Assembly: GCF_015082335.1 (NCBI RefSeq)
Contig: NZ_BLRL01000003.1
Span: 310,001-374,000, forward strand
From: Moritella sp. F3
Lineage (GTDB): Bacteria; Pseudomonadota; Gammaproteobacteria; Enterobacterales; Moritellaceae
DNA: 64,000 nt
Direction: 5' to 3'
Positions 35,930 to 44,427 of the stretch are shown here, piece by piece; within the stretch, counting starts at the first letter, position 1; each line of letters begins with the position of its first letter. Both the position numbers and the translations under genes were made by a program. The notes below the pieces were generated by a model. It searched no databases. It saw only the letters and a program-made list of their open reading frames with translations, and had not been told where the DNA came from.

Positions 35930-37099
35930 ATGTTCGAACTTTTATTTCTTTTACTTCCTGTTGCCGCTGCGTATGGCTGGTATATGGGTAGAAGAAATGG
36001 CCGCTATTTACAACAAGATAAGCAACATACAATCTCTAGAGAGTATGTGACTGGGCTTAACTTTTTATTATCAGACCAACCTGATAAAGCGGTTGATTTA
36101 TTTATCGATTTACTTGATGTTGATAGTGAAACTATTGATACGCATTTGGCTCTCGGTAATCTATTTCGCCAACGTGGTGAAGTGCAACGCGCAATTAAGA
36201 TCCACCAGAATCTTATTGCTCGCCCGTCATTAACGCATGAACAGCGTAACCTTGCATTATTACAACTCGCGAGAGATTATCTTGCGGCTGGCCTTGTTGA
36301 TCGCGCAGAAGAATTATTTTTGAAATTGATTGATGAACCTGATCATCGTCAAATTGCATTATCGCAACTCATCATTATTTATGAACAAACTAAAGAATGG
36401 GAGCAAGCTATAGCGGTCGGTAATAAACTCAGAAAAATGGGTGATGTTAAAACTGATCGTAAAATTGCTCATTTCTATTGTGCCTTAGCCAAATCTCCAG
36501 CGCTGCTTGATGAACCCAAGAAACGTTTAACAAGTCTTAAGAAAGCCCTGCAGCATGACAAGCTCTGTGTGAGAGCAAGTATTATGCTTGCTGATTTACA
36601 TATTGAACAAGGCGAATATAAAAAAGCCATTGTTTGGCTTGAGCATGTGATGACTCAGGATATTGACTTTGTCACTGAAATATTACAGAAATTAAAAAAT
36701 TGCTATGTTGAAATAAACGATGAAGACGGTTTTATTCATTTTCTTAACGACGCACAAAATAATAAAGCAGGTATCAGTGTTGCAATTGAGTTAGCTGATT
36801 TCACTGTTAGCAGTGTTGGTTTAGAGCCTGCAGAAAAGTTAATTTTAAATCAAATTGTTCGCACGCCGACGATGAAAGGTTTTTACCATTTAATGCAATA
36901 CCAAGAGCAAGCAGCGGAAGAGGGTAAAGCAAAAGAAAGCTTAACTATGCTGCGAAACTTAGTTGGTGAGCAACTTAAATTAAAGCCAATTTACCGTTGT
37001 CGTAAGTGTGGCTTTAGTACCAAAAGTATTTATTGGCACTGTCCGTCGTGTAAACGTTGGGGAAGTGTTAAACCAATTCGTGGCTTAGATGGTGAATAG
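35930..37099 (+). CDS. lapB: Lipopolysaccharide assembly protein B (LapB/YciM)
   Basis: A 389-residue protein: an N-terminal membrane anchor (residues 1-18), TPR repeats through about residue 340 (for example SDQPDKAVDLFIDLLDVD) and a C-terminal rubredoxin-like metal site with CRKCGF and CPSCKRW. In E. coli LapB holds LpxC for FtsH degradation and so balances LPS and phospholipid synthesis. All four metal cysteines are present, so it looks functional. Confidence 0.95.
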   Translation: MFELLFLLLPVAAAYGWYMGRRNGRYLQQDKQHTISREYVTGLNFLLSDQPDKAVDLFIDLLDVDSETIDTHLALGNLFRQRGEVQRAIKIHQNLIARPSLTHEQRNLALLQLARDYLAAGLVDRAEELFLKLIDEPDHRQIALSQLIIIYEQTKEWEQAIAVGNKLRKMGDVKTDRKIAHFYCALAKSPALLDEPKKRLTSLKKALQHDKLCVRASIMLADLHIEQGEYKKAIVWLEHVMTQDIDFVTEILQKLKNCYVEINDEDGFIHFLNDAQNNKAGISVAIELADFTVSSVGLEPAEKLILNQIVRTPTMKGFYHLMQYQEQAAEEGKAKESLTMLRNLVGEQLKLKPIYRCRKCGFSTKSIYWHCPSCKRWGSVKPIRGLDGE

Positions 37100-37201
37100 C
37101 GCTATTAAACAAGTCATGTCTAATAATGATAAAAAGTAGCTATGAATAATAGCCACCAATAATAAGAATACGATAATGATTAACCGGACCTAGGAAGAGA
37201 T

Positions 37202-37903
37202 ATGTTGCAAGATAGTAAAGTAGTTGTCGCACTGGATTATGCTGATGAAGCAAGTGCATTGAATTTTGTTGATAAAATCAATCCTAGCCAATGTCGTTTA
37301 AAAGTTGGCAAAGAAATGTTTACGTTATTTGGGCCTGAGTTCGTGCGTAAATTAGTTGCACGTGATTTTGATGTGTTCTTAGATCTTAAATTTCATGATA
37401 TTCCAAATACTGTTGCTAAAGCAGTTACAGCTGCCGCTGAGCTAGGCGTGTGGATGGTTAACGTGCATGCTTGTGGTGGTAAACGTATGATGGAAGCTGC
37501 AAAAGCAGCATTAGTTCCTTATGGTGATAAAGCACCTATTCTGATTGCCGTGACTGTACTGACAAGCATGGAACAGGAAGATCTCGCGCAAATGGGTGTG
37601 AATATCACCCCTGCTGAGCAAGTGATTCGTTTAGCGAAGTTAACACAAGAAAGTGGTTTGGATGGCGTCGTTTGTTCTTCACAAGAAGCGTCAATGCTGA
37701 AAGAGTCGTTAGGTCAGTCATTCCAGTTAATTACGCCTGGGATTCGTCCAGCGGGTAGTGCTGCAGGCGATCAACGTCGAATTATGACGCCTGTTGAAGC
37801 CGTGGCTGCTGGTTCTGATTACTTAGTGATTGGCCGACCAATCACGCAAGCTGAATCTCCAATGCAGGTATTAACTGAGATAAATGAAAGTTTAGCGAGC
37901 TAA
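37202..37903 (+). CDS. pyrF: Orotidine 5'-phosphate decarboxylase
   Basis: A 233-residue class I OMP decarboxylase that forms UMP, the last step of pyrimidine synthesis. The catalytic block [13 protein letters not shown] (Asp-x-Lys-x-x-Asp) is intact, as is the late phosphate-binding ITPGIRPAG and VIGRPIT. It follows lapAB as in many gammaproteobacteria, with its own AGGAAGAGAT site. Confidence 0.97.
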   Translation: MLQDSKVVVALDYADEASALNFVDKINPSQCRLKVGKEMFTLFGPEFVRKLVARDFDVFLDLKFHDIPNTVAKAVTAAAELGVWMVNVHACGGKRMMEAAKAALVPYGDKAPILIAVTVLTSMEQEDLAQMGVNITPAEQVIRLAKLTQESGLDGVVCSSQEASMLKESLGQSFQLITPGIRPAGSAAGDQRRIMTPVEAVAAGSDYLVIGRPITQAESPMQVLTEINESLAS

Positions 37904-37931
37904 ATTGTTTTTTGTTTCACGTTAAATCGAT

Positions 37932-37957
37932 AAGAGCGCTCAGGCGCTCTTTTTTTT
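37932..37957 (+). terminator. Rho-independent terminator after pyrF
   Basis: AAGAGCGC pairs with GCGCTCTT around TCAG and runs into eight T. Confidence 0.92.
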
Positions 37958-38518
37958 ATTTAGATATACAAAGAGAGGCGCGATGATAAAACCAGTCACA
38001 AGACCATATAGATGCGCTTCTGTGAGTACTTTAGCTGCAATTAACTGACTCATTTCGGCGGAGCTATCAAACAACTGCTCATGGAGCACTTTGATTATAG
38101 TACCAATGATCAATACATAGCCTGAATAGTATTTCTTACTCACATCGATGATCGCGCCGACAATAATAATGCCATGTAAAATCCCTGATAAACCGACATA
38201 CAAATGTGTACTGGGTGATAGCCATAATATGCCAATACCGACACCAATCGACAAGCATAAAATCAAGCTAGCGTACGCGATGCTACTATAATAGCGATAA
38301 TGTAAGCCTGCTATGACCGTTAATGCGCTTAAGTTCAATAGTAGATGATAAATATTCGTGTGATTAAAATTGCCACTGATGATGCGCCAGTATTCACCCT
38401 CGATAATCAATTCCCTGTTATAATCCCACACGGTTATATTATCGGCGGAAATCGCGAATATAATGAGGCATAATAGCCCGAGGCTTAGCCAGTTTATCCA
38501 CCGATGTTGAATTAGCAT
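37940..38518 (-). CDS. rrtA: Rhombosortase (rhomboid-family GlyGly-CTERM protease)
   Basis: A 192-residue rhomboid-like intramembrane serine protease with about six helices. The catalytic Ser111 is in GLSGILHG and the catalytic His169 in TEAHLYGLVTG; HxxxN is seen as H58-LLLN62. The short length and sequence fit rhombosortase, which processes proteins carrying a C-terminal GlyGly-CTERM signal during secretion. No such substrate was seen in the window. The 3' end of the gene overlaps the pyrF terminator. Confidence 0.85.
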   Translation of the reverse strand: MLIQHRWINWLSLGLLCLIIFAISADNITVWDYNRELIIEGEYWRIISGNFNHTNIYHLLLNLSALTVIAGLHYRYYSSIAYASLILCLSIGVGIGILWLSPSTHLYVGLSGILHGIIIVGAIIDVSKKYYSGYVLIIGTIIKVLHEQLFDSSAEMSQLIAAKVLTEAHLYGLVTGFIIAPLFVYLNKKKSA

Positions 38519-38534
38519 ATTTTATTAATCCATA

Positions 38535-39203
38535 ATGTTTAGGTTTGTCGTGAGTAAGAGAAAAAAATGTCCGGTATGTGACAAAGCATTACCCGCTTGT
38601 ATCTGTCAGCATATAGTCGCTATTGATTCTGATATTGAATTAATTATATTACAGCACCCTACTGAAGTGAAAAATGCGATTGGTACTGCCCGTATTCTCA
38701 ATCTTTCATTACCACAATGTCAAATTATAATTGGTGAAGATTTTACCGAGAATACCATTCTAAATACGCTATTGAATGATCCTCTAAGACAGTGTTTTCT
38801 ACTTTATCCAAGTGATGACAGTGTTACTGCAGACTCTTTGGTTAACGATAATCACGGCGATATTGAAACAAATGTTGAAAATATGAAGTCGGCAGTGAAT
38901 ACTAAACGTACTTTTATTTTACTTGATGGCACTTGGCGTAAAGCATTTAAAATGTATCAATCTTCACGTAATTTACAATCAATACCTGCAGTCCGATTGA
39001 ATGCGCTGCAAGCAAGTCAATATACAATAAGACAAACTAAGATCGAAGGTGGACTATCGACTGTTGAAGCTGGGTTTTTATTACTTTCAACGTTAGATCA
39101 AGATGCTGAGAAGTATCAACCACTGATGAGTGCATTTGAATATATGATTAACTTTCAAATAGCCCAAATGCCAGATGGATTATTTAACAAGAATTATAGA
39201 TAG
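38535..39203 (+). CDS. tapT: DTW-domain tRNA-uridine aminocarboxypropyltransferase (TapT type)
   Basis: A 222-residue DTW-domain protein. It has a Cys-rich N-terminus (KKCPVCDKALPACIC), the LQHPTEVKNAIGTARI block and the domain's signature as LLDGTWRKAFKMYQ. E. coli TapT (YfiP) uses SAM to make acp3U in tRNA. A region of about 25 residues around VNDNHGDIETNVENMKSAVN is extra and low in conservation. It diverges from the rhombosortase gene with 16 bases between starts. Confidence 0.85.
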   Translation: MFRFVVSKRKKCPVCDKALPACICQHIVAIDSDIELIILQHPTEVKNAIGTARILNLSLPQCQIIIGEDFTENTILNTLLNDPLRQCFLLYPSDDSVTADSLVNDNHGDIETNVENMKSAVNTKRTFILLDGTWRKAFKMYQSSRNLQSIPAVRLNALQASQYTIRQTKIEGGLSTVEAGFLLLSTLDQDAEKYQPLMSAFEYMINFQIAQMPDGLFNKNYR

Positions 39204-39250
39204 CGGAAATAAAGCACGCGAATAAATCATTAATTAATATTGGATTTAAT

Positions 39251-39493
39251 ATGTCACAACAAGCAATGATTGAAGCAATTAACACCGAAATGCCATTTGG
39301 TAAGTATCGAGGGCGGTTATTACTTGAATTACCTGAACCTTATTTAGTTTGGTTCCACAGTAATGGTTTCCCAGATTCTAAACTTGGGCAACAACTTGCG
39401 CTTATCTATGAAGTTAAGTTAAATGGATTGGAGTCAATGCTCGCGCCGTTATTAAAAAGGCCGTCGCGCATTTTGGACCGTGAAGGTCAATAG
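39251..39493 (+). CDS. DUF3820 family protein
   Basis: An 80-residue protein with the DUF3820 core MPFGKYRGRLLLELPEPYLVWF from residue 14, related to the small domain found next to exonuclease folds in phage and bacterial proteins. The function is unknown. It starts 47 bases after the DTW gene. Confidence 0.8.
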   Translation: MSQQAMIEAINTEMPFGKYRGRLLLELPEPYLVWFHSNGFPDSKLGQQLALIYEVKLNGLESMLAPLLKRPSRILDREGQ

Positions 39494-39532
39494 TTTTTAA
39501 GAGCGTGAAGGTAAATAGATTGGATCGTTAAA

Positions 39533-39581
39533 GTTAGCAGCGTCAAGTATCAGATTGGTTCCGATACTTGACGCTGCTAAC
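39533..39581. repeat. Perfect 19-base inverted repeat (long hairpin without T-run)
   Basis: GTTAGCAGCGTCAAGTATC is repeated as its exact complement after an 11-base loop. It lies between the convergent DUF3820 and HIT genes. The stem is much longer than a usual terminator and neither side has a T-run, so it may be a different element or an unusual terminator. Confidence 0.7.
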
Positions 39582-39640
39582 ATCGAGATATCAGTATTAA
39601 CGGGTGATGATAGTTAATACTTTAGCTGCTAAGTTTAGCA

Positions 39641-40072
39641 TTACGCTTGTTTCGCGATAAAGCCAGACTCTAACTTATCCGATATCATGGTTGTTAATAA
39701 TAGAGTCTGCTGTTCAGAGCGAGCAATTGCTGGTAATTGACCCCAGATTGGTTTCGGCCAGCAAGCATCCTCTTTAAAACGAGCAACATGATGGATATGT
39801 AATTGTGGCACCATATTACCTAAGGCTGCAATATTGATTTTATCAGCGCTTAATCCGTCTTTTAATAATTTACTGACAGCATTAGATTCAGATAAAAATT
39901 GAATTTGTTGCTCGCTAGTCAATTCATGAAATTCGCTGATCTCATTAATTTTAGGAACTAAGATTAACCACGGGAAGTTGCCATCTTTAGCCAATAAAAC
40001 TTGGCATAGCGGAAACTCTCCAACAAGGATTGTATCTGCAGCAAGCTGTGGATGTAATATAAATTGTGTCAC
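39641..40072 (-). CDS. HIT-family protein
   Basis: A 143-residue histidine-triad protein. The triad region reads QLHIHHVARF, where the third His directly follows the second instead of being two residues on; this variant occurs in a subgroup of proteobacterial HIT proteins. Other family blocks are LILVPKINEISEFHELT and NIAALGNMVPQ. It may hydrolyse nucleotide phosphates, but the substrate is unknown. It ends the hns-HIT pair, 10 bases downstream of hns. Confidence 0.82.
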   Translation of the reverse strand: MTQFILHPQLAADTILVGEFPLCQVLLAKDGNFPWLILVPKINEISEFHELTSEQQIQFLSESNAVSKLLKDGLSADKINIAALGNMVPQLHIHHVARFKEDACWPKPIWGQLPAIARSEQQTLLLTTMISDKLESGFIAKQA

Positions 40073-40082
40073 AAAGATCCCT

Positions 40083-40490
40083 CTAGATTAAGAATTCTTC
40101 AATCGTACCTTTTGCATTCATTACTTCTTGAAGCGGTAAAGGCATGCGGCCTTGGCCTGTCCATGTTTTAGCATCACCATTAAGATCATAAGCATATTTT
40201 GCAGGGCGAGGGCCACGTTTCGTTTTCGTTTTTGCTTTTTCAGATGTTGCGTCCGTTAAACCCATTAATTCTTCAGGGCTAATACCGTTTTCTTTAAGCT
40301 GTAATAAAATCTCATTCATCTTAGCTTGTTTTTCTTGCTGCTTTTCTAAGTCAGCGGCTTCAGCTTCTTTGCGATCATTTACAATCGTAGTGAATTTAAT
40401 TAAAACATCTTCAAGTTGTTCAACACTTAATTCTTTTGTTGCAGCGCGCAGGCTACGAGCATTTAAAAATACTTTAATAAAATCATTCAT
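40083..40490 (-). CDS. hns: H-NS family nucleoid-associated protein
   Basis: A 135-residue H-NS-like protein: N-terminal helical oligomerisation region with a long Lys/Glu coiled coil (residues 1-70) and a C-terminal DNA-binding domain with YAYDLNGDAKTWTGQGRMPLPLQ, which contains the Q-G-R AT-hook-like loop. H-NS silences AT-rich DNA. The ATG at 40490 follows AGGTG. The upstream region is very AT rich and repetitive, which fits autoregulation. Confidence 0.93.
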   Translation of the reverse strand: MNDFIKVFLNARSLRAATKELSVEQLEDVLIKFTTIVNDRKEAEAADLEKQQEKQAKMNEILLQLKENGISPEELMGLTDATSEKAKTKTKRGPRPAKYAYDLNGDAKTWTGQGRMPLPLQEVMNAKGTIEEFLI

Positions 40491-40499
40491 AATTAACAC

Positions 40500-40959
40500 C
40501 TAAACTTAGAGAGGGGATGAGTAACTCTTATAGAACTAATGTAGCAGTCTTATACAACTAACAGAGCATTATTATAAAAATATATAGTTCTCTAATATAA
40601 CGACATAGAACTTGAATACAACTAATATACGCTTAAATAGAATAATACTCTAATATAATTAATATACTAACCTCGAGTAGAACTGTAATGTATTTACATT
40701 TATTTACTAAGAGGTACGAATATAAATAGATTTACTCATTTGCTGAACATTATAAATGTAATTTAATGCGATAGCCTTGTACTCTTTTTTTAAAATACTT
40801 AATGGCTTTATTGTTTTAAATAGCGTTACTTTATGTTGAATTAATAGCTGACTTAACCCCTAGGCTTTAATGTTGCTCGTTGTGCATTTTTTGAACATTA
40901 TAGCTGGCTTTGTCTTGAAGTGGTGAAGTTATCTGCTATCATCTTGTTTCCTCCTAAGT
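40500..40959. other. AT-rich, repeat-bearing region upstream of hns
   Basis: The region has no credible ORF. TAGAACT recurs at 40531, 40606 and 40678 (spacings of 75 and 72 bases), and CTAATATA recurs near 40592, 40622 and 40650. It is strongly AT rich with several short A-tracts. This suits curved DNA and cooperative H-NS binding upstream of hns on the minus strand. Confidence 0.45.
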
Positions 40960-41132
40960 AGAGGTGCGCGATTTATTAGTAGTATTGTTTAGGTAGCTCC
41001 TATAATAACGATACAAAAGGGTATTGCGCCGAAGAGTGGATATTTAGCTAAAGATATTCATTCTGGGGATGTGTTCGAATAGAGACATCACTGTCATAGT
41101 CAATTTTAAATTAACTATGGGGCGCTACTGAA
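40960..41132 (+). promoter_or_regulatory. Lysine riboswitch upstream of the NhaC-type transporter
   Basis: The conserved lysine-element blocks appear in order: AGAGGTGCGC, AGTAGTATTG, AAAGGGTATTGCGCCGAAG, TTCTGGGG, CACTGTCATAG and the closing CTATGGGGCGCTACTGA. The transporter starts 114 bases downstream. No terminator with a T-run is visible; TCCCT (41215-41219) can pair with AGGGA of the ribosome site (41239-41243), so translational control is possible. Confidence 0.95.
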
Positions 41133-41245
41133 ATAGAAGAGTTATAAGTGTTATCTTTACATCCATCGTTTGTAAATAGCCTTAATCCACATCTCATCTG
41201 TCTTGTTCGGTCGCTCCCTGTAAAACTTATTAGGTCAAAGGGATC

Positions 41246-42841
41246 ATGGAACTCATTAATTACTCAGATTCAGCGTTATCGCTGGTTGTACCATTAGTTG
41301 CACTTACATTAGCAATTTTAACGCGTAAAGTATTGTTATCACTTGGTTGTGGTATTTTACTCGGCGCCCTATTTTTAACAGATTTTAATGTTGTTAACGC
41401 GGCTAAACACGTTTCAGACTTAGCGCTAAGCTTAGTTTGGGAATCAGGTGATGCGAGCAAGGGCTCGTTCTGGGAAGTGGGTTCATTCAACACTTGGAAC
41501 TTATCTATCATCGTATTCTTGTTCATACTGGGTATGCTAACGAGCATTATGATGGTAAGCGGCGCAACAAGTGCGTTTGCTGATTGGGCGAAACAACGTA
41601 TTACCACCCGCCGTGGCAGTACATTATTGACTGCATTTTTAGGTATTTTCATCTTTGTTGATGATTACTTTAATAGCCTTGCGGTAGGTAGTGTGAGTCG
41701 TCCATTGACAGACCGCTACAAAGTATCTCGTGCTAAGTTAGCTTACTTACTTGATTCGACTGCTGCACCTATGTGTGTATTAATGCCGATTTCAAGCTGG
41801 GGTGCTTATATTATTGCCGTTATCGGTGGTATTTTAGCAAGCCATGCTATTACTGATGTCAGCCCGCTTGCTGCGTTCGTACAAATGATCCCGATGAACT
41901 TTTACGCTATCTTTGCTATCGCAATGGTATTTGCTGTTGTGTTGTTAAACCTTGATTTTGGTTTAATGGCGAAAGAAGAAGCTGCGGCGAAAGAAGGTAA
42001 ATTATTTGATGATAAGAAAGGTCGTCCTGCTGGCGCAACGGTTGATTTAAAAGAAGCGGAAGGTGGTAACATCTTAGGTCTTATCTTACCGATCCTTGTG
42101 CTTATCTTTGCAACTATCTTCTTCATGATTAACTCTGGTGCTTCATCACTTGCTGCAGACGGTAAAGCATTCGATATTCTAGGTGCATTTGAAAATACAG
42201 ATGTAGGTAGTTCATTGGTATACGGTGCATTATCTGGTCTTGTTGTTGCCTTAGTATTAAGCCTTATTTCAGGTGTGTCGGTATCATTATTAGCACAAGC
42301 AAGTTTTCACGGTGCTAAATCAATGCTACCAGCGGTTTATATCCTGTTCTTCGCATGGGCGATTGGTTCAACAATTGGTTCTATCGAAACAGGTAAATAC
42401 CTTGCGTCGACGATCGGAGAAGCAATTCCGACAAGTTTATTACCTGTTATCATGTTTGTTCTTGCTGGCTTTATGGCATTTGCGACAGGCACGAGCTGGG
42501 GTACATTCGGCATCATGTTACCAATTGCAGGTGATATGGCTGCAGGTACAGAAATGGCGCTTATGTTACCGATGCTAGCATCTGTGTTAGCGGGTTCTGT
42601 ATTTGGTGACCATTGTTCACCTATCTCTGATACAACGATCTTATCGTCTACTGGTGCTAACTGCCACCATATGGATCACGTACTAACACAGCTGCCTTAT
42701 GCATTATCAATTGCGTTAGTAAGTGCTATTGGTTACTTGGTACTTGGCATGACAAGTTCTGTACTATCTGGATTTATCGCGTCAGTAATTGCATTTACAG
42801 TTGTGATTGCTATTATGACTCGACTAAGCCGTAAAATATAA
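41246..42841 (+). CDS. lysW: NhaC-family transporter, probable lysine transporter LysW
   Basis: A 531-residue inner-membrane protein with about eleven to twelve hydrophobic segments. Family blocks include FIFVDDYFNSLAVGSV, GTSWGTFGIMLPIAGD and FGDHCSPISDTTILSS. NhaC proteins are annotated as sodium/proton antiporters, but members controlled by a lysine riboswitch are predicted lysine importers (LysW) in gammaproteobacteria. The riboswitch directly upstream supports that reading. The ribosome site is AAAGGG. Confidence 0.9.
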   Translation: MELINYSDSALSLVVPLVALTLAILTRKVLLSLGCGILLGALFLTDFNVVNAAKHVSDLALSLVWESGDASKGSFWEVGSFNTWNLSIIVFLFILGMLTSIMMVSGATSAFADWAKQRITTRRGSTLLTAFLGIFIFVDDYFNSLAVGSVSRPLTDRYKVSRAKLAYLLDSTAAPMCVLMPISSWGAYIIAVIGGILASHAITDVSPLAAFVQMIPMNFYAIFAIAMVFAVVLLNLDFGLMAKEEAAAKEGKLFDDKKGRPAGATVDLKEAEGGNILGLILPILVLIFATIFFMINSGASSLAADGKAFDILGAFENTDVGSSLVYGALSGLVVALVLSLISGVSVSLLAQASFHGAKSMLPAVYILFFAWAIGSTIGSIETGKYLASTIGEAIPTSLLPVIMFVLAGFMAFATGTSWGTFGIMLPIAGDMAAGTEMALMLPMLASVLAGSVFGDHCSPISDTTILSSTGANCHHMDHVLTQLPYALSIALVSAIGYLVLGMTSSVLSGFIASVIAFTVVIAIMTRLSRKI

Positions 42842-42905
42842 TAAGACATTAAAAACAGGCTGTTTGTAACAAGCAGTCTTGAATTTAATGGTCAAGTAAT
42901 AATAC

Positions 42906-42932
42906 ACGCCTGTTGATACAGGCGTTTTTTTT
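42906..42932 (+). terminator. Rho-independent terminator after lysW
   Basis: ACGCCTGT pairs with ACAGGCGT around TGAT and is followed by eight T, directly before tdk. Confidence 0.92.
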
Positions 42933-42943
42933 GAGGGTATAAA

Positions 42944-43525
42944 ATGGCATCTTTGCATTTCAAGTTTGCAGCTATGAATTCAGGTAAATCAACACAATTA
43001 ATCCAAGCCCACTTTAATTATATCGAGCGTGGTATGTATCCACTGGCGATGACACCTGAGTGTGATAGTCGTTACGGTAAGGGGGTTATTGGTGCGCGTG
43101 TAGGCTTAAAACTAGAAGTCGAAGTATTTGAAAAGGACACCAATTTATTTACCACTGTTTCTGAACGGTCAGAGAATAAAAAAATTGATGTCTTTATCAT
43201 TGATGAGGCTCAATTTTTGTCTCGTGATCAGGTTTATCAATTAGCAAGAGTCGTGGATGAGTTAAATATTCCGGTGATTGTTTATGGTTTAAAAACTGAT
43301 TTTAAATTGGAAATGTTTGAAGGTTCATATCACTTGATGTGCCTTGCGGACAAAGTTGAAGAGCTTAAAACAGTCTGTTGGTGCGGTAATAAAGCCCACA
43401 TGAATGCCAGAGTGAATGATCATGGCGTCGTATTACGAGAAGGCGAACAAGTTGAAATTGGTGGAAATGAACGCTATGTTTCCTTGTGTCGTAAGCACTT
43501 TATGAATGGTAACGCCAGCGCTTAA
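42944..43525 (+). CDS. tdk: Thymidine kinase
   Basis: A 193-residue type II thymidine kinase that phosphorylates thymidine for salvage. The P-loop is AAMNSGKST near residues 9-17, the DEAQF Walker B block follows, and the zinc lasso has CWCGNKA plus SLCRKH. The length matches the family. It begins 12 bases after the lysW terminator, with GAGGGT before the ATG. Confidence 0.96.
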   Translation: MASLHFKFAAMNSGKSTQLIQAHFNYIERGMYPLAMTPECDSRYGKGVIGARVGLKLEVEVFEKDTNLFTTVSERSENKKIDVFIIDEAQFLSRDQVYQLARVVDELNIPVIVYGLKTDFKLEMFEGSYHLMCLADKVEELKTVCWCGNKAHMNARVNDHGVVLREGEQVEIGGNERYVSLCRKHFMNGNASA

Positions 43526-43540
43526 ATAAGTTAAAACGCA

Positions 43541-43579
43541 CAGGTGATAAGCGTCTTAAACTACGCTTATCACCTGTTT
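43541..43579. terminator. Hairpin terminator of tdk overlapping the end of the EAL gene
   Basis: A 14-base stem (CAGGTGATAAGCGT with its complement) has an 8-base loop and TTTC on the right. The stop and last codons of the convergent EAL gene are read from this hairpin. Confidence 0.7.
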
Positions 43580-44191
43580 CCCCCTCATTCCCTGCCGATT
43601 AATTTCATTCAACACAATCTCTGGTTCAAAGAATAAAAAACCTTGAAAATAGGTGCTTTGTAAGTTTTTGGCTTGTTTGAACTGCATTTCTGTTTCTATT
43701 TTTTCGACTAATATATTTATGCCATGCTTATCAAGTAAGGGCTTGAGTGCTCTTATTTCTTTAAATGAGGTGAGGGTAATATCAAATTTGATAATATCCA
43801 CAATGGGAAAAAATGGTAACCAGTCTTCTGAATAGATGAAATCATCTAATGCAATGGTAAACCCACTATTTTTCAGTTGTGTTAATGCTTTGAATATCGC
43901 TTTGGTTGGCGGCACGTCTTCGAGCACTTCAATGATGATTGGTTTATTGAACAGTTCAATCGGTAAACCATCTAGCAGACTTTGTTCTGTAAAATTAATA
44001 AAGTAGGGTTTGTTATCGACGAGTTTATTAATATTCGAATTTAATAAATGCTCATGCACTAAGCGCTGCGTTGCAATTTCGGCATTGATGATAGGAAAGG
44101 TGTTCTCTAAACTATCACGATATAAAAGTTCATAAGCGACAATTTGGCGATTGCTATTTAGGATCGGTTGTTTAGCGATATATGCGTGCAT
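43556..44191 (-). CDS. EAL-domain protein, 3'-truncated (YuxH-like, lacks HDOD)
   Basis: About 211 residues that begin like EAL-HDOD (YuxH-type) proteins: MHAYIAKQPILNSNRQIVAYELLYRD. Partly conserved EAL positions are seen (NFTEQSLL, IEVLED, ALDDF, IKFD, VEKIET, QGFLFFEP), but the EAL motif itself is YELLYR, so phosphodiesterase activity is doubtful. The family normally continues into an HDOD domain; here the frame ends after QGFLFFEP in a tail encoded by the tdk terminator. A TTG start at 44242 is possible. Probably a truncated, perhaps inactive, gene. Confidence 0.7.
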   Translation of the reverse strand: MHAYIAKQPILNSNRQIVAYELLYRDSLENTFPIINAEIATQRLVHEHLLNSNINKLVDNKPYFINFTEQSLLDGLPIELFNKPIIIEVLEDVPPTKAIFKALTQLKNSGFTIALDDFIYSEDWLPFFPIVDIIKFDITLTSFKEIRALKPLLDKHGINILVEKIETEMQFKQAKNLQSTYFQGFLFFEPEIVLNEINRQGMRGKQVISVV

Positions 44192-44427
44192 AAAGGGTGC
44201 TTTATTAACAAAGTTATCTATAAGCTTATGCCGAATTAGCAAAAAGGCGAATTATTTAGTTAATATAAGTAAGGGCTCATGATTAGGCGTGAGGAGTCTC
44301 TTAGTACTGTTCTAGTCTGGTACTGCTTTTGTTCGGCATTATGAATGGTTGAATTGTTTAGGCTACGAAGAATAACTGCTGCACGCGTGATAAATGTTAT
44401 CTACTACGCATGCAGCTTAAGTATTAA

